Source: Pleurotus djamor
Taxonomy: Eukaryota; Basidiomycota; Agaricomycetes; Agaricales; Pleurotaceae
Direction of reading: 5' to 3'
Length of the DNA: 64,000 bases
Assembly (NCBI GenBank): GCA_029747585.1
Contig: JAPEVF010000176.1
Span: forward strand, 1 to 64,000
Every line of letters begins with the position of its first letter. Position 1 is the stretch's first letter. The notes beneath the pieces were generated by a model. That model did no database searches. It was not told the origin of the DNA and was given only the letters and a program-made list of their open reading frames with translations. Shown here piece by piece: positions 39,321-51,438 of the stretch. A program made the position numbers and the translations under genes.

Positions 39321-41702
39321 TCATGAATCAGCGCTGAGTGCCGCAATGAGACTTCGTAATATCTCTTTCTGTGTCAGTGATGCTTCAACACCCTTCTCCG
39401 AGTCCACGTCCATACTAGTATCGTCATTATCGCCAACGTTGTCAAAGGTTATTTGAAGTGTGCGGACGATGTCTTGGACGGATTGATTTTTTCGGGCAAG
39501 CATCTTTTGAGCGTGTTCTCGAAGCTAAGGGAGATGTGAGCGCAGTGGCGATATGACGTATAGTGGAAGACGTACACCATCATCTTCCATGATGATCCAA
39601 GCGAGAATAAAGTCAACCGTCTGTAGGGTAAACAAACCACCGTCGAGCCGCCGTAGATACCAAGCATCTTCTTCTTCTGAAGTAATCTCATCGCCGTCTG
39701 CGACCATCGCCTGGTGAATCCAATGATTTGTCAGTGTATTGAAAATAACAGCCAGAGAGATGCCTCTTACCTTCTTTTCTTTCTCGATGTCAGCGTTGGT
39801 GACTTTCAGGCGACTTTGTGCGGAGTCTCTGATGTCAAGGAGGCGGTCAACTTTCTCATATGTGCCCTCTACGAATTTTGCGAGGAGCCGTATCCGCGCN
39901 GTCGAGTCCGACGGTAAATTTGAGAAGAGGGAGGACATGATCCCTAGTATGTGCTGAGTGTCTTCGGAGGCGGGTGGAGGTGGACCTCCCGATTTTTGTT
40001 TCTTGGTCTACGTGTGATGGGACGGGTGTTAGGTGAGTACTCAAAGGGTGATAGGAGCGCAGCACTGACCTTGCCCATGAACGCCGCAAAAAGAGTCTTC
40101 AATCCCAGGGCATCCACGAAGGCATTACACATTGCTACACCAGTGACGCCTGACATAGCGTAGTCTAAGCATTTGATCGCTCTTGAACATGACTGACGCT
40201 TCTCCCTGATTCAAACTTAAGTCACGACAATTTATGAGTGAAAGATAAAACGCACTTCATCAGCAAGACCATCAAATCAGGACCCTCAGCAGCAAGGAAG
40301 AACTCCTTGACGCTGGGTTCGATGAGAGCGGAGCAAAGCGCATCGAAAACATTTTCCATGAACTCCGTTTCGTCGGCATCACTTGGATCACGTTTCCGAT
40401 ATTGCTAGCAAGAATGTTAGATATAATCAAGTATTGGACGAGGACACTTACAGAAACGACTTTGAGGCAAGCTTCCACTCCATCTTGCTTTCCGAACTCG
40501 AGTCTGTTATGTTGATTGCTCTGTAGAAGGATAGAAAGCAGCTCCGCAGCATAGCCGCGGTTTTCATCGTGTTGCTTTGACTGGATTCTGGTCAAAAGCC
40601 ACGTCATTATTTTTGTTTTCGAAACCAACTCCGTTGCGAGGTCTGGATTGAACCCAACGATATTTTCAAAGAATCCGAGAATATGGAAGACACCCTGACG
40701 ATCAGATTCCTCTTTCTCGTTTAGACGATTGAGATTGTCTGCAAGAAGTTCGAGTATTGAGTTTTCAAGCTATAAAGTATGTTAGGATTAAGCATATAAG
40801 AATGGTGAACACTTACAAGGTGTTCAATGAGGATTCGTAGAGCCTCTTGGTTGTTTTCCGTATCATCTTCATCATCGCCCTCATTTCCAACATCTTCGTC
40901 GGTCAGCTCATGAATGACTTCCACAACGTCAATGACAATGTCTGCGTTCTCATGCGCCAAGAGGCCAATGAGGATCTTGACGGTTCCGCTCTCAACTAGT
41001 TCTGGGTAGGCGATGATGGGTGACTGTGCGAGAGGTAGAAGAGACTTGAGAGCCGCATCAAGGTCGGCTTCGGAGTCGATAAACCTGACGAGACGCGTCA
41101 AAAGGATTCTGGAGGGAGAAGATCTTTGGCACGTACTTCGTAGGATCGTCTGGGTACTTGGACCTTTGATCCTGATTCTTGTTGGCGGCTCGCTCAAACC
41201 GTAGGAGCATCCTCTTCACAGCTGCAAGCGACATTATTTCAATCTGGGAACTTGTCATTTAGCCTGGATCGTTGATGAAGTACCTGAACAACGTCAACCA
41301 CCCACATCTTCCTGAGCTCCTTCCTCGACCGAATTGTCAAATATGTTCAGGATGTCCTTTTGTTCTGTGGTTAGTCCACCTCCGAAGAAGCGACCTTCAT
41401 CGTCTTCTTCGGCGAAGTAGTCTGCGTCTCCACCAGGAGCAAAAGAGCGTTGGTCATCTTCTTCATTGTCGTCCACTTCCTCCACCGTCACAGCGCGGCC
41501 TTTCCCTTTCGAGGATGTGGGTGTGCTCCCATTGGTCTGTTCTGCGTCCATCCGCATCTTCTTCAATACTTCCGGGCTAGGATTGTTGGACAACTTGCGT
41601 TTGTTACCGCCTGGGAGTTTGGGTACCTAATGAACATGATCTTTAACCACGGAGATGCTGAATATCCTAGAAACTGACCTTGAAAAGCTTGTCGATATCC
41701 AT
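39321..41702 (-). CDS. Beta-catenin-like protein 1 (CTNNBL1), Prp19-associated ARM protein
   Basis: Nuclear armadillo-repeat protein linked in other eukaryotes to the Prp19/CDC5L spliceosome complex. It begins MDIDKLFKV, has a basic KRKLS stretch as a possible nuclear signal, and then an acidic segment (EEVDDNEEDDQR). Core family blocks are KRMLLRFERAANKNQDQR, KYPDDPTKFIDSE, ENADIVIDVVEVIHELTDED, LLSILLQSNQHNRLEFGK and DGVEACLKVVSQYRKRDP. Next come MENVFDALCSALIEPSVK and CSRAIKCLDYAMSG, then FVEGTYEKVDRLLD and DAWYLRRLDGGLFTLQTVDF. It ends LRSLIAALSADS. About ten short introns. Start ATG at 41700-41702, only 31 bp from the divergent WD40 gene start. Confidence 0.9.
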
Positions 41703-41733
41703 TGCGGCAGTTAGGCGCGAGGAGGCTGACTGG

Positions 41734-43952
41734 ATGGTCGCGTTGAAAAGTGGACGCGGTGCTAAGTCAAAAGACGCCCTGACATTGATCGCGAGCTCAC
41801 ATGTTGATCCCGACGTCATTGGGCTAGAAATCAAACAAATCCTCTCTTGCTGGTTCCCTACCGTCATGACTTCGCCCCGCTTTTCTTCGCCGCAGTCATC
41901 CCTTTCAGCGAAGCCGGGCTCATCTTCACTGATTGAGCGGTTCTGGCGACGCTCTCTAGGTATCACTTTCAACAAACCCCTCAACCGGGTTGCTGTCCTA
42001 GGGGATAACAACTATGGTCATCTATCGTGAGTACGGATATCTCCAGACGACACGATTCACAAGCTCATGAAACCGCGATGATTCTAGTTGTGTGAATGCA
42101 CTTAGCTGGACTCATGATGGCCGAGCTTTACTGAGCGGAGGTGATGATAGAACGTACGCATCTGAACGCGACGGTTTCAGAGCCTTCCTATTCATCGGGT
42201 TCTTAGGGTTCGGATCTGGAGTATGGATCCCAGCCAAGATGATAGCCCTTACCCATTTGTCTGTACATCCGTCATCCATACCGGACATCGAGCCAATATA
42301 TTCAACGCGCAACCTCTCCCTCACTCTGACAGAATGTGAGTGGAATTTTTGGTCAGGCTCCAAGCCTCCGCGAAATTTAACTTCCTTATGTACAGTGCTT
42401 CCGTTGCAGGTGACAAACAAATACGCGTTTTCGAAGCTAGCTCTCGCACTCTCCCCCTCCACACGGGGTGATCGCGAGATTGAATATCACAGCAGCCAGC
42501 TTTCGCCTCGGGTTCTGCGTTGCCATACAGATAGAGTGAAGCGCATCGTTACCGAAGACAGTCCCGATGTGTTCCTGACAGTCTCGGAGGCGAGTACTCA
42601 TGACAAGGACTCTCTCCANCCCCCCATTCACTCCAGGATTAGGATGGCAGTGTTCGACAACACGATTTGCGAGTACCTCATACTTGTGCTCCTCGTGGTT
42701 CTTGTCCCGCTCCTCTTGTCCAGTGTCAATTTGAGCTGTCTACTCTCTCACTCTCGCCCCTTACTCCTTATCAGTTCGTTGTTGCTGGCGAGTCTCCTTA
42801 TGTCAGTCATATTGACTTGGGTATTGGTAAACTCGCTTAACCCGCTCAGGGATACCTGTTCGACCGCAGACATGTTGGTAGGGTTTTGAAAGAGGAATGG
42901 GGATTTGTTCCCGAGCCTTCTGCCACTGATCTCGCACTCTGTGTTCGGCGATTTGGAAGAGACAAGGCTGTCGACGTTTATCGTCCTCACATCACCGGTG
43001 CCAAAATGTCTTCACATCATAGTCATGAAGTACGTAACTNNTTATTGACCGAGATTTCGTATATTGATGCATTGGCTTATAAGGTCCTTCTTTGTATGCA
43101 TCCTTCTGCCAAATCCCGCCCCCTCTTCACTCACACCATGTAGCATACAGTGGGGACGGAATCTATCTATACTCTACTCGTGACGATCCCCACTCCGCAG
43201 GCGATCCGTTGCCACAAGCCATCCTACCTCCCAATTCGGCCCCTGCCCATGACCCAATACCGATCTCATCCTTTTCTACGGAGCATGAAACACTCCCGGT
43301 ACCCATAGAGGATGATGACGCTCTTCCTCCATTATACGATGAACCTGAGGTCGAGGCAGAAGCACGCGAAGACGAAGATATGGAGGACTTCTCCGACATC
43401 GATGAGCAAATGGAATATTACCCTAATTCCCCGATCGTACTCCCCAGAAAACGCTACGTTGGTGCTGCAAACGTCGAGACTGTCAAAGATGGTACGTCCC
43501 TTCACGACCGTTGACCTACCACTGAAGTCGCTCTCCAGTCAACTTCCTTGGTTCAGAAGACGAACTGGTGGTCTCAGGCTCAGATGACGGAAACTTCTTT
43601 GTTTGGCGCAAAGACACAGGGACACTTCAAGGTATATACGAAGGTGACGGAAGCGTCGTCAATGTCGTTGAGCAACATCCATACTGGCCATTGATTGCGG
43701 TCTCTGGTATCGATGCAACCGTCAAGGTGCGTGAACGAGATCTGGCTCGTCCCCTAACTCTCACTTCGTTCACAGTTATTCAGCCCCGGTGGAGGAACGG
43801 ACGCATTTTGCAACACGGAAAGATCCAGCGAGATTATGTCCCACAATAGTCGGCGTGGTACTGAACAGTTGACCCGGGGTCAGTTTGCATTGATCAGAGC
43901 TGCTCTTGGTGCCGACGTTGGCGACAGCGAGGGCCCTTGTAATGTTCAGTGA
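41734..43952 (+). CDS. DCAF6/DCAF8-like WD40 protein (CUL4 substrate receptor type)
   Basis: WD40 protein resembling DDB1-CUL4 associated factors. Blocks include GDNNYGHLSCVNALSWTHDG, SGGDDRTLRIW and HTGHRANIFNAQ. DKQIRVFEA and HTDRVKRIVTEDSPDVFL follow, leading into SEDGSVRQHDLR, whose WDXR-like end is the DDB1-docking motif. Then YLFDRRHVGRVLKEEWG and YSGDGIYLYSTRDD. An acidic insert (EAEAREDEDMEDFSDIDEQM) splits the propeller. The C-terminal repeat VVSGSDDGNFFVWRKDTG and HPYWPLIAVSGIDATVKLFSP follow the DCAF6/8 family. The intron 42590-42642 appears to be GC-AG; removing it joins SE to DGSVRQHD in frame. The start at 41734 is the first in-frame ATG that avoids the CTNNBL1 start. Stop TGA at 43950-43952. 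Confidence 0.75.
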
Positions 43953-44238
43953 AATCAGGATATCGCTATTTATGATGCTGGTGTAACTATGTATTTACAT
44001 TTTGGCTTTGCTTTGTTTTATCTATATGAGTGTCAGTGCAACGAGGACAAATTGAGGAACCTTCCGATGACCATCGACCAGTCATACTGCCACTAAGCAG
44101 TACATTTTACATTAGTGTCTCCGTTTCTTTCTCCAAACCATCCATCGCTCGTAGCATTCGAATCGACTGACCTATCGCCTTAGCTTTCAATTAGATCATT
44201 GGACCATAGGAAATGGAAAGAATTATTTTCCGGTGCCA
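43953..44238. other. Intergenic, no feature recognised
   Basis: 286 bp after the WD40 gene; probably its 3'UTR plus promoter sequence for the small ORF or kinase downstream. AT-rich and without a coding signal. Confidence 0.4.
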
Positions 44239-44520
44239 ATGGTCAATCATAGCGCCGGCAACCTCTTTACCTCCCTGTACCTCACCTTCAAGCCCGCGTT
44301 CGGACACTGTGCATACGTCGACTTTGACCTTGCATATGCAAACGCAGGAATAGGTCCGACTGCTCTTTCGCATTGGCTGGCACTCATTTGTCTCCTGGCA
44401 CTTGCGGTTATGTAAGTTTTCCTCTTCGAATTGGTCGAGGCATTGAACCGCTCATCACAACTTCCTTCTCTCCCCAGTTCCCGTTGCTTGAAGCAGCTTT
44501 ACTTTCTGCGTCGTCGGTAG
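44239..44520 (+). CDS. Possible 71-residue membrane protein (unrecognised)
   Basis: Two-exon candidate upstream of the kinase. Exon 1 (44239-44411) encodes MVNHSAGNLFTSLYLTF... and a hydrophobic segment SHWLALICLLALAV. A canonical intron (GTAAGT...CCCCAG, 44412-44477) splits an Ile codon. Exon 2 then encodes SRCLKQLYFLRRR before TAG at 44518-44520. The layout is a luminal or extracellular N-terminus, one transmembrane helix and a short basic tail. No family is recognised. It may instead be part of the kinase 5' leader (an upstream ORF), since only 142 bp separate its stop from the kinase ATG. The clean intron and frame restoration are the main support. Confidence 0.3.
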
Positions 44521-44662
44521 GCGTGCTGTTAGTGGCTTTCGGTGGTGTCCTTATTGAGGTTTTGATTCCAAAGCTTTGCACGATCGGGAACACGCACGTA
44601 ACTTCTCACTCTCACTTCTCAGACCCCTACCTCTTGTTCTCATCTTTCTTACTGCGTTGACC

Positions 44663-47600
44663 ATGCCCTCTCATAATCGAACCAAGCGCACTCGCAATCA
44701 ATCCAACAAGGGCCAGGAGGATGACCGGTTGCTTGCGACCCGTGCTGCAGCAGATGACTCGTCGTACGGGGAATCATACTCGCGTCGGCAAAGTGACAAT
44801 TACAGGCCAAGTCACCGAAACCACTACGAAATTGAACGTGATGCATCCTCTTCGAGGAATCATTCAAGCAGTTGGCGGTCTGCGGACCCACATGACAGAT
44901 ATGAATATCCTGACCCGTATTTTCGAGCGGGAAGGGAGGACTTTGACATGGTTGATTCGAGGGATGCAGAGGGATGGTCAGGTCATGGAGGTGGCTCTGG
45001 TCGTTATGAACAACCCGCCGAAGAATGGTCACGAAGATACGATACATCGTTTCCCTCATCGTCGTATGGTGAACCCACAAATTGGCGACCCCCGTCCTCG
45101 TATGAAGATAGACCAGCGTCTTACTCTGCTTGGAGTCCAGATAATCGGGGGTACCCCAGAAACATGCCAGAGGAAAACCACGATGACGGCTGGCGACGGG
45201 ACGACCGCAAACAAGGTGGCGCTCAGAAGTGGAAAAGTGACAACGGTTGGGAAAGTCGTCGGGAAAGTCGTAGCTCTTGGAACGATCTCAAGTACAGTGA
45301 CCCCCCTTCCACTGCTGAAGACCGCACTTGGGAACCCGCTCCTGGATGGCAACCTTCTGGGTCGCACGATAGCCAACATGCAGACCCGGAGCAATCACAC
45401 ACATCAGCCTCCACTCAGCACAACAAGAATGGTCACAGAAACCAACGTTCCAAGGGGAAGAAAGGAAAGCGTACTCAAGACCAAAGCCAAAATCAGAAAC
45501 GGGATCGTGATTGGCGAAACGATGACGGTGACTTCAATAAGTAAGCTAAGCTTTTTTTCACCCAGTGGTTCGAGTGTCTCAATCTGCCTGCCCCATAGTT
45601 GGCAGCGACGTGATTTTAGTGATACCCAAAACACGAACAAGACCAAATCTAACCGCAAGCGTTACCCTCGCTCTCCATCCCGCTCTCGGTCGAGATCGCC
45701 CCCTGGAACGTATACGTATTCTCCCCGTCCACACTCTCGTAGTCGAAGTCGTTCTCCTTCGCCTATTGTCAAGCGCCGTCGTAAAGATCGAAGCCCCATC
45801 TTTCAGTCTCCTCCAAGTCATCCACCAAGCGAGCGTGGTCGTCCTTCACGAAAGCAACAACATTGGACACGAGAGAATTCACGGTCGACCTCGCATCAGA
45901 GGCTGGAAAAGCGGAATGTCTCCCGTCGGAGTATATCCACTGCATCCAGCAGGACCAGGAGCTCTCGTAGTCCCAGTCCAGTCGAGCAGCCCAAAGCTGT
46001 CCATCGTCTCCCTCAAGCGAGTACTGTTTCAGTCTCCAGCTTCTTGGTGCGGGATTCGCCCAAAAAATCCAAAGGGAAGAATAAAACGAACGGGAAATCA
46101 GTACGACTCCATTTTCCTTTCTTTTTTGGTCTTATCTAATGGTGATTAGAAGAAAAAGAACGCCAACGATAACTCTTTTGGCAAGGTTGTACACCCCCCG
46201 TCTCATCTAGAAGATATGCCACCTCCCAGTAGTCTTCCTCTCGCATACAACCCACCGAGCCATCTTGACACTTCGGAACCTCCATTGATGATAATGCCAG
46301 AGCAGCAGCGGCCCCCGTCTCCCGTCACTAGCAAGCCTCGGAATGCTGGTTTCAAGCCTATCGGTCAAACGAGCTCAGCCCTCAAGCGCTTCTTCCCAGC
46401 GGACGACGACGACGAAGTCCCCCTNCAGAGAGCTCAGCCTCAAATATCACACTGGATACCTGAACCTTCGATTCAACAGCCCTTGAAGAAGGATCCTCCT
46501 GTGGTAGAACCGACGACCCGTGGTCTGGTACCGAGGCAAACGTTCCCGTTACCTCCAAGACCCCCTTCACCGCAGCAGATCTCCCACGAACCTTCACCCA
46601 CACCCACACCCAGTCATCACACTGCAATCGAAGAGGAAAAGATGGCTGAAGAAGATCAGGAGACACTCCCCCCTCACTCCGAACCACAGGAGATGGCCGA
46701 TGACACTACCACCGCTGACCCTAATCCTCCTCGACAGTCCGCTCCCTCGAAGTCGAAAGACCTGTATGCCATCCTCAGTCAGGTTGGCGAAGGAACTTTC
46801 GGTAAGGTCTACAAGGCTCAGAACAGGGTTACGAAGGTCTATGTTGCCCTCAAACGGATTCGGATGGAGACCGAGAAAGACGGGTTCCCCGTCACTGCGA
46901 TGAGGGAAATCAAGCTTCTCCAATCTCTGAAGCATGATAATGTTGTCCGACTTTACGAAATGATGGTTTCCAGTGGTACGTTCTATCCTTGCAAGAATGC
47001 TCGGTACTCATCTTTCGCAGGTTCCGTGTACATGGTCTTCGAATACATGGACCACGATCTGACTGGCGTCTTGTCCCAAACTCAGTTCAGCTTCACTGAT
47101 GCTCACCTTAAGTCACTGTGCCACCAAATGCTCTCTGGACTAGCGTACCTCCATCACAAGGGTGTCATCCACCGAGACATCAAGGGTTCCAACATCTTGC
47201 TCAACAACAAAGGGGAACTGAAACTGGCCGATTTTGGTTTGGCTCGTTTCTATCACAAGAGAAGGAGAGTCGACTACACTAACCGTGTTATCACATTGTG
47301 GTACCGACCTCCGGAGTTGCTCTTTGGTGCAACTGTCTATGGCCCCGAAGTCGACATGTGGAGCGCAGGGTCTGTCGTCTGTTGAACCTCAGTCAAGCTT
47401 GTTCTGACTTTTACGATCCTCTAGTTGTATCATGCTAGAATTGTTCACCAAGAAGCCCGTATTCCAGGGGAACGACGAAATACACCAACTAGACGTGATC
47501 TACAGGATATTTGGTACCCCGGATCCTGATCGCTGGAGAGGTGTAATGGACTTGCCCTGGTTTGAGCTTGTAAAGCCGCGGGAACCTGTCGTCAACCGCT

Positions 47601-47951
47601 TTCGGGACCTTTTCAGGAAGTAAGTCCACGTTCACGAATTACACTCCGATGATATCTAAAGAAACTCTTGAAGGTGGATGTCTCCTGCTGCACTGGATCT
47701 TGCTGAGAGGCTGCTCGCGTATGACCCTTCTCAACGGATGACAGCAACGCAAGCTATGGAAGCCCCTTATTTCACTCAGGAGCAGCCAAATGCTGTCCTT
47801 CCCACTGGGTGCGTACTTTCGAACATGGAAGTACACTTTTATACAGAGCTAACTGATATTTAGACTTGCAACATTGGAGGGAGAATGGCACGAGCTAGAA
47901 ACGAAGAAGGAGCGGGCCCGAAAACGACGTAAAACAGAAGCGACGATATGA
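44663..47951 (+). CDS. CTK1: CTK1/CDK12-type cyclin-dependent kinase
   Basis: RNA polymerase II C-terminal-domain Ser2 kinase type. The long N-terminus (about 650 residues) is Arg/Ser/Tyr-rich with RS dipeptides ([34 protein letters not shown]), as in CDK12/13. The kinase domain begins [19 protein letters not shown], with the catalytic Lys in VALKRIRM. The C-helix is [12 protein letters not shown], a variant of PITAIRE. The loop is [11 protein letters not shown] and the Mg site DFGLARF. The T-loop Thr lies in [19 protein letters not shown], followed by [16 protein letters not shown]. The C-terminus is basic ([15 protein letters not shown]). Introns interrupt the kinase after MMVSS and in WSAG. 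Start ATG at 44663-44665; stop TGA at 47949-47951. Confidence 0.9.
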
Positions 47952-47964
47952 CAAGTCTATCTAT

Positions 47965-49527
47965 TTACGCTGCCACCGTCGTCTTCACCAGTCCTTTTTC
48001 GACGAGATGCTGGACAAGGACTTCAACCTATATATTGGGGGACAGTCATTCGTAAATTATTAGTGTTCCAGTGTATCAAATGCTTACATTCGCTGCTGTG
48101 GTCCGTATCTGCATGTCCCAATGTTTTGTATATGGCGCGCCAGTGTCTTCAGCTTCTTCAACGTCACCCAGGCCTCCGGCTTTGCCTTGGGCATCGTCAT
48201 CTTCTCGGCTGCCTTCAAACCAGATCAGTTTATCGACCTGATCGATAGAGCCTCGCAAACGGCCTTGTTCGATCATCTTCCTTGCCATGGTTTCCGCCGC
48301 TCCCGGTGTGAGATCCAGGAGAGCACCCAGCCCACGGAAGGTGATATTGTTATAGATCTTGGAGCTTGCAAGGAGATTGTGTTCCATGACAGCTCGGTCG
48401 AGAACGGTCGAAGGGCCTCTGCGCGTACTGACGGAGCTATCCGACGTATCCTCATCGTTCACAGCGGAAGCGAGCCGATCATTGGATGAGATGGCAATTT
48501 TAGCTAGTTGATGCGGTTTTAGTGTCTCTTCGAATATTTTGACCTCGGCTGGGCGAAGGATATGATCGAGGAACATCTTGGAGAGGATGTTGTAGGTTGG
48601 GAGATCGGCTGTGCGTTCGTCGCGGTATAGGGAGCCTAGGACGCGAGATCTGTTTGGACCAGCGGGTGCTAGGACGGCGCATGTCACGGCTGCGAGACTG
48701 GGCATTGTTGAGACGCGAAGTAGTTGTATTTTGGGTGCGATCACTCACAGCATATGGCGGCGTTCCTCCTCGTCTATCTCTCCAACCCAACTCAGCTCGT
48801 GGTATCGACTGGCTGCTTCCAGGAATTTACGACCATAATCACTGATCCTGGCTTGACATAGTTTGAATTGCAATACTGTTTCCCGGTTTGTCGTGGAGTG
48901 CATCAAGGATGCAGCGCGGTTATAGTATGTCTCTGCCTGAACGGAATCTTCATCTTCGAGGAGAAGACGGACTATGCGCACGTAGATGCGTAGTTTGTCT
49001 TCATCGGAGGTCGAGCTAGGTTTCAAGTTACAGGAATGGATCGCGATTGGTGAGTGGCGCGACTCACCGTTGACTCGAGTCCGTAGAAATGGCCATGAGA
49101 ACGCGAGCTGCTTCGCTCCATTCTTCTTCTGATTCGAGGATATCAGCAAGTTGGAAGCGCAGTAAGTTCGCCTGGGCTCGCGTAAGCTTCAGGTGAGCCA
49201 GATGATGAGCAAAGTTATGAGCAGGATACGTACTTGCTCTTCGTAGCTAATCTTTGACTTGACAAGTTCCAAAGTATCCTGGGCGATGGCTTTCCGTATC
49301 TCAGCATCCTTTATAGCCCCGTTATCACCAAGCTGCTTCGCAAGTTCAGCCAGGACTTGTCGCCCCGCTACGAGGGTTGTGCTGTCTTGATTGACGATAT
49401 GATCAACGATTGTATGTGTGTCTTGTACTATCCGTTGACCAGAAAGAGCGTCTGAGAGGATAGAAAGGTATGCTGGTGCCTTATCCTTTTGCGCCAAGGA
49501 CGCGCATTGGGCTAGTTTACTTTCCAT
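47965..49527 (-). CDS. CSN4: COP9 signalosome subunit 4
   Basis: PCI-domain subunit of the COP9 signalosome, which removes NEDD8 from cullins. The start is MESKLAQCASLAQKDKAPAY. TPR-like helices follow: LLRFQLADILESEEEWSEAA, LRIYVRIVRLLLEDEDSVQA, TYYNRAASLMHST and LQFKLCQARISDYGRKFLEA. The PCI winged helix includes YNNITFRGLGALLDLTPGAA and KMIEQGRLRGSIDQVDKLIW. It ends EVLVQHLVEKGLVKTTVAA. Subunit 4 is preferred over Rpn5 because of the YNRAA and LDRAVMEHN spellings. Start ATG at 49525-49527; stop TAA at 47965-47967, 13 bp from the convergent kinase stop. It pairs functionally with the DCAF-type gene near 42 kb, since both act on cullin ligases. Confidence 0.88.
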
Positions 49528-49987
49528 CGCGAGGAGGAGGAGGAGACTCTTGCTCAATTAGCGCGATCCATTCACCGTTCATTCAGGGGCTTGAGTGACG
49601 AGACAGANGGGGGGAAGGACTAAACACTGGTTATTCGAGGGCAATCCCTTCTCTACGCTACAAGATGGGGGGCTTATATAGTTTTCGAGCAGTAGGTACG
49701 GATATATATGGTTGGAGTCCATCGGGTCGTACGTACGAAAGGCAAGAGAGCAAGATAGGGTGGTGGTGGTGAGCACTGAGTAGATGATGTTGATGGTACT
49801 GGTAGGATCTGACATGAGGCAGCGAATGCGGACGCGGTGGATTGCCCAGAGTTCATGATCGCCCTAGTATCTGTTCGGCGCCATGCGTTATCTTGACGAC
49901 GTTGAACTTGGCAGAACGGGCGAATCCAAGAGGGCGTCCTTCCACCAGACTACCTCTCTCCGGGAGTCCTGAGAGGTATCAACTTTT

Positions 49988-50179
49988 CTAAGTTCGTCCC
50001 GCCCTCCAGCTCTCATATGGAGGAAGCTGTCGACATTGTGCTTTGATACGGAGTTGCTCTGCAAGTTCTTCTTGAGCACATCGGACGACACCAACTTTGA
50101 ACTTGCGCTTTTGGGAAGTTGGTGGTTCCAAATTAGGAAGGGGTTTCTGATCGGAGTCTCGATCACCCTCGATCACCAT
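49988..50179 (-). CDS. Hypothetical 63-residue protein
   Basis: Single-exon ORF from ATG (50177-50179) to TAG (49988-49990). It is charged and free of hydrophobic segments, with a C-terminal half KVGVVRCAQEELAEQLRIKA, then QCRQLPPYESWRAGRT. The amphipathic helix and clean composition make it more convincing than neighbouring ORFs. No family is recognised. It could be a small mitochondrial or regulatory protein, or the last exon of a longer gene. Confidence 0.3.
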   Translation of the reverse strand: MVIEGDRDSDQKPLPNLEPPTSQKRKFKVGVVRCAQEELAEQLRIKAQCRQLPPYESWRAGRT

Positions 50180-50572
50180 GCAGTAGGTTTGCTGTTACCA
50201 TGTCGTTCCATCAAGTTCTCTACACTCCCGCCCTCCTTTCGTTGTCGTACGGACTTGCGAACGGAATTCTCTAGTCTTCCTGGATTCTCAGCCTCTTCCA
50301 CCCCAACAACCTCACCCCTCTTTCGTGGCTAGTAAGTGTTGAATGAACTTGCGCGCGTCGACCATTCGCATGAAATCTCCAGCGCATTCAAGGGGATCGT
50401 CTAGCTCTTGGGGAACGGAGGTTCTTTCAAGCTGGCGCGTGTACCAGCTAAGGATGCTGAATGATGGACTCTGTAAGTTTTGACTGCTAGAAAATATAGT
50501 ACCATATCCACAGCGTAATCATAGACGCTGTATGATTGTTTTATGCTGTCCCACTGGACACAGAACCGAGGC

Positions 50573-51167
50573 TCATCGCTTTCCAGGGCAAGGCCCTTTC
50601 TTCAGATCGAATTTATAGCCTTGGATTGAAAGTCTCGCAGGCTTCCGCAGCGAGCTGGTGCTCCAGATAATCCAGGTTATCCAAGCCGCCGTTCCCAGAT
50701 AGGCCATCTGAGCCACACCTTTCGTGGTCACCGCATCTGAGACCAGTAAGTCATACGCCATCATACCCAAAGAAATGCACTGAACCTGTCGAGACCGATG
50801 ATGGCATTGGCTTGAGTTTGGAAGGAACTGACCATCAATTCACACTGCCCATGACCAGCACTAAATATAGGCATCCTTGGTATGACGCGAGGTAATATGG
50901 GTCTCTTGATTTCATAGTCCAATTCCAATCTCTCAGAAGTCTTTTGCCCCTCAACGTTTCAACGTTCAGCGTTGAACAAGCAGGGATGCCCGAGCTGTCT
51001 TTGCTTTCCACGACAACCGACTGGGCCATCTCGATCCTCTCCGCCGATTCTACCACATCCTGCCAAGTCGACTCGGGATTCAAGATTTCGCACCTCCTCG
51101 TACTTAGAAGGACGGAATTGACCTTGATTTGGCGGCACCAGTGGCGACTTTCTGGCGGGTGACCCAT
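50573..51167 (-). CDS. Possible two-exon hypothetical protein with one membrane segment
   Basis: An ORF from ATG 51165-51167 (MGHPPESRHW...) can be joined in phase 0 to a downstream ORF containing MAYDLLVSDAV and the hydrophobic AQMAYLGTAAWITWIIW, ending PCPGKR at TGA 50573-50575. The join would use a weak GTCATG donor and a TCGACAG acceptor. No family is recognised, and the weak donor leaves this doubtful; it may be a decayed gene. Confidence 0.2.
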
Positions 51168-51432
51168 TTCGTGCTTCGACCCAATTCCCCAGTATTAAGA
51201 TAGGGGCCTGTTTATCACTTGTGGAAGTTGGTGTGGTTACTATGGAAGATCACTTTTGAGTAGAGAACAGAACCGAGACCGTTCAATGGGTCTTGGAAGC
51301 CCTCGTTACTCTTTTTTGAAGGCCTGAACTTTGTGAGCTTGTGGTCTGTGAGTCTGTAACTGATTGCTAAGGCACTTTGACATACAACTGTTGGCGGTGT
51401 CGCCAGGGTTGATCGCATCAGGTTGCTCTGGT

Positions 51433-51438
51433 TATATA
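51433..51438 (+). promoter_or_regulatory. TATA box of the repeat-protein gene
   Basis: TATATA lies about 110 bp before the ATG at 51549, followed by a long CT-rich leader. Spacing suits a basidiomycete core promoter. Confidence 0.4.

Noticed and set aside
44721..46139. 472-residue Thr/Arg-rich frame overlapping the kinase N-terminus
   Set aside because: It has no family signature, and the alternative frame is joined by introns to the CTK1 kinase domain with RS-rich composition expected of CDK12 types.
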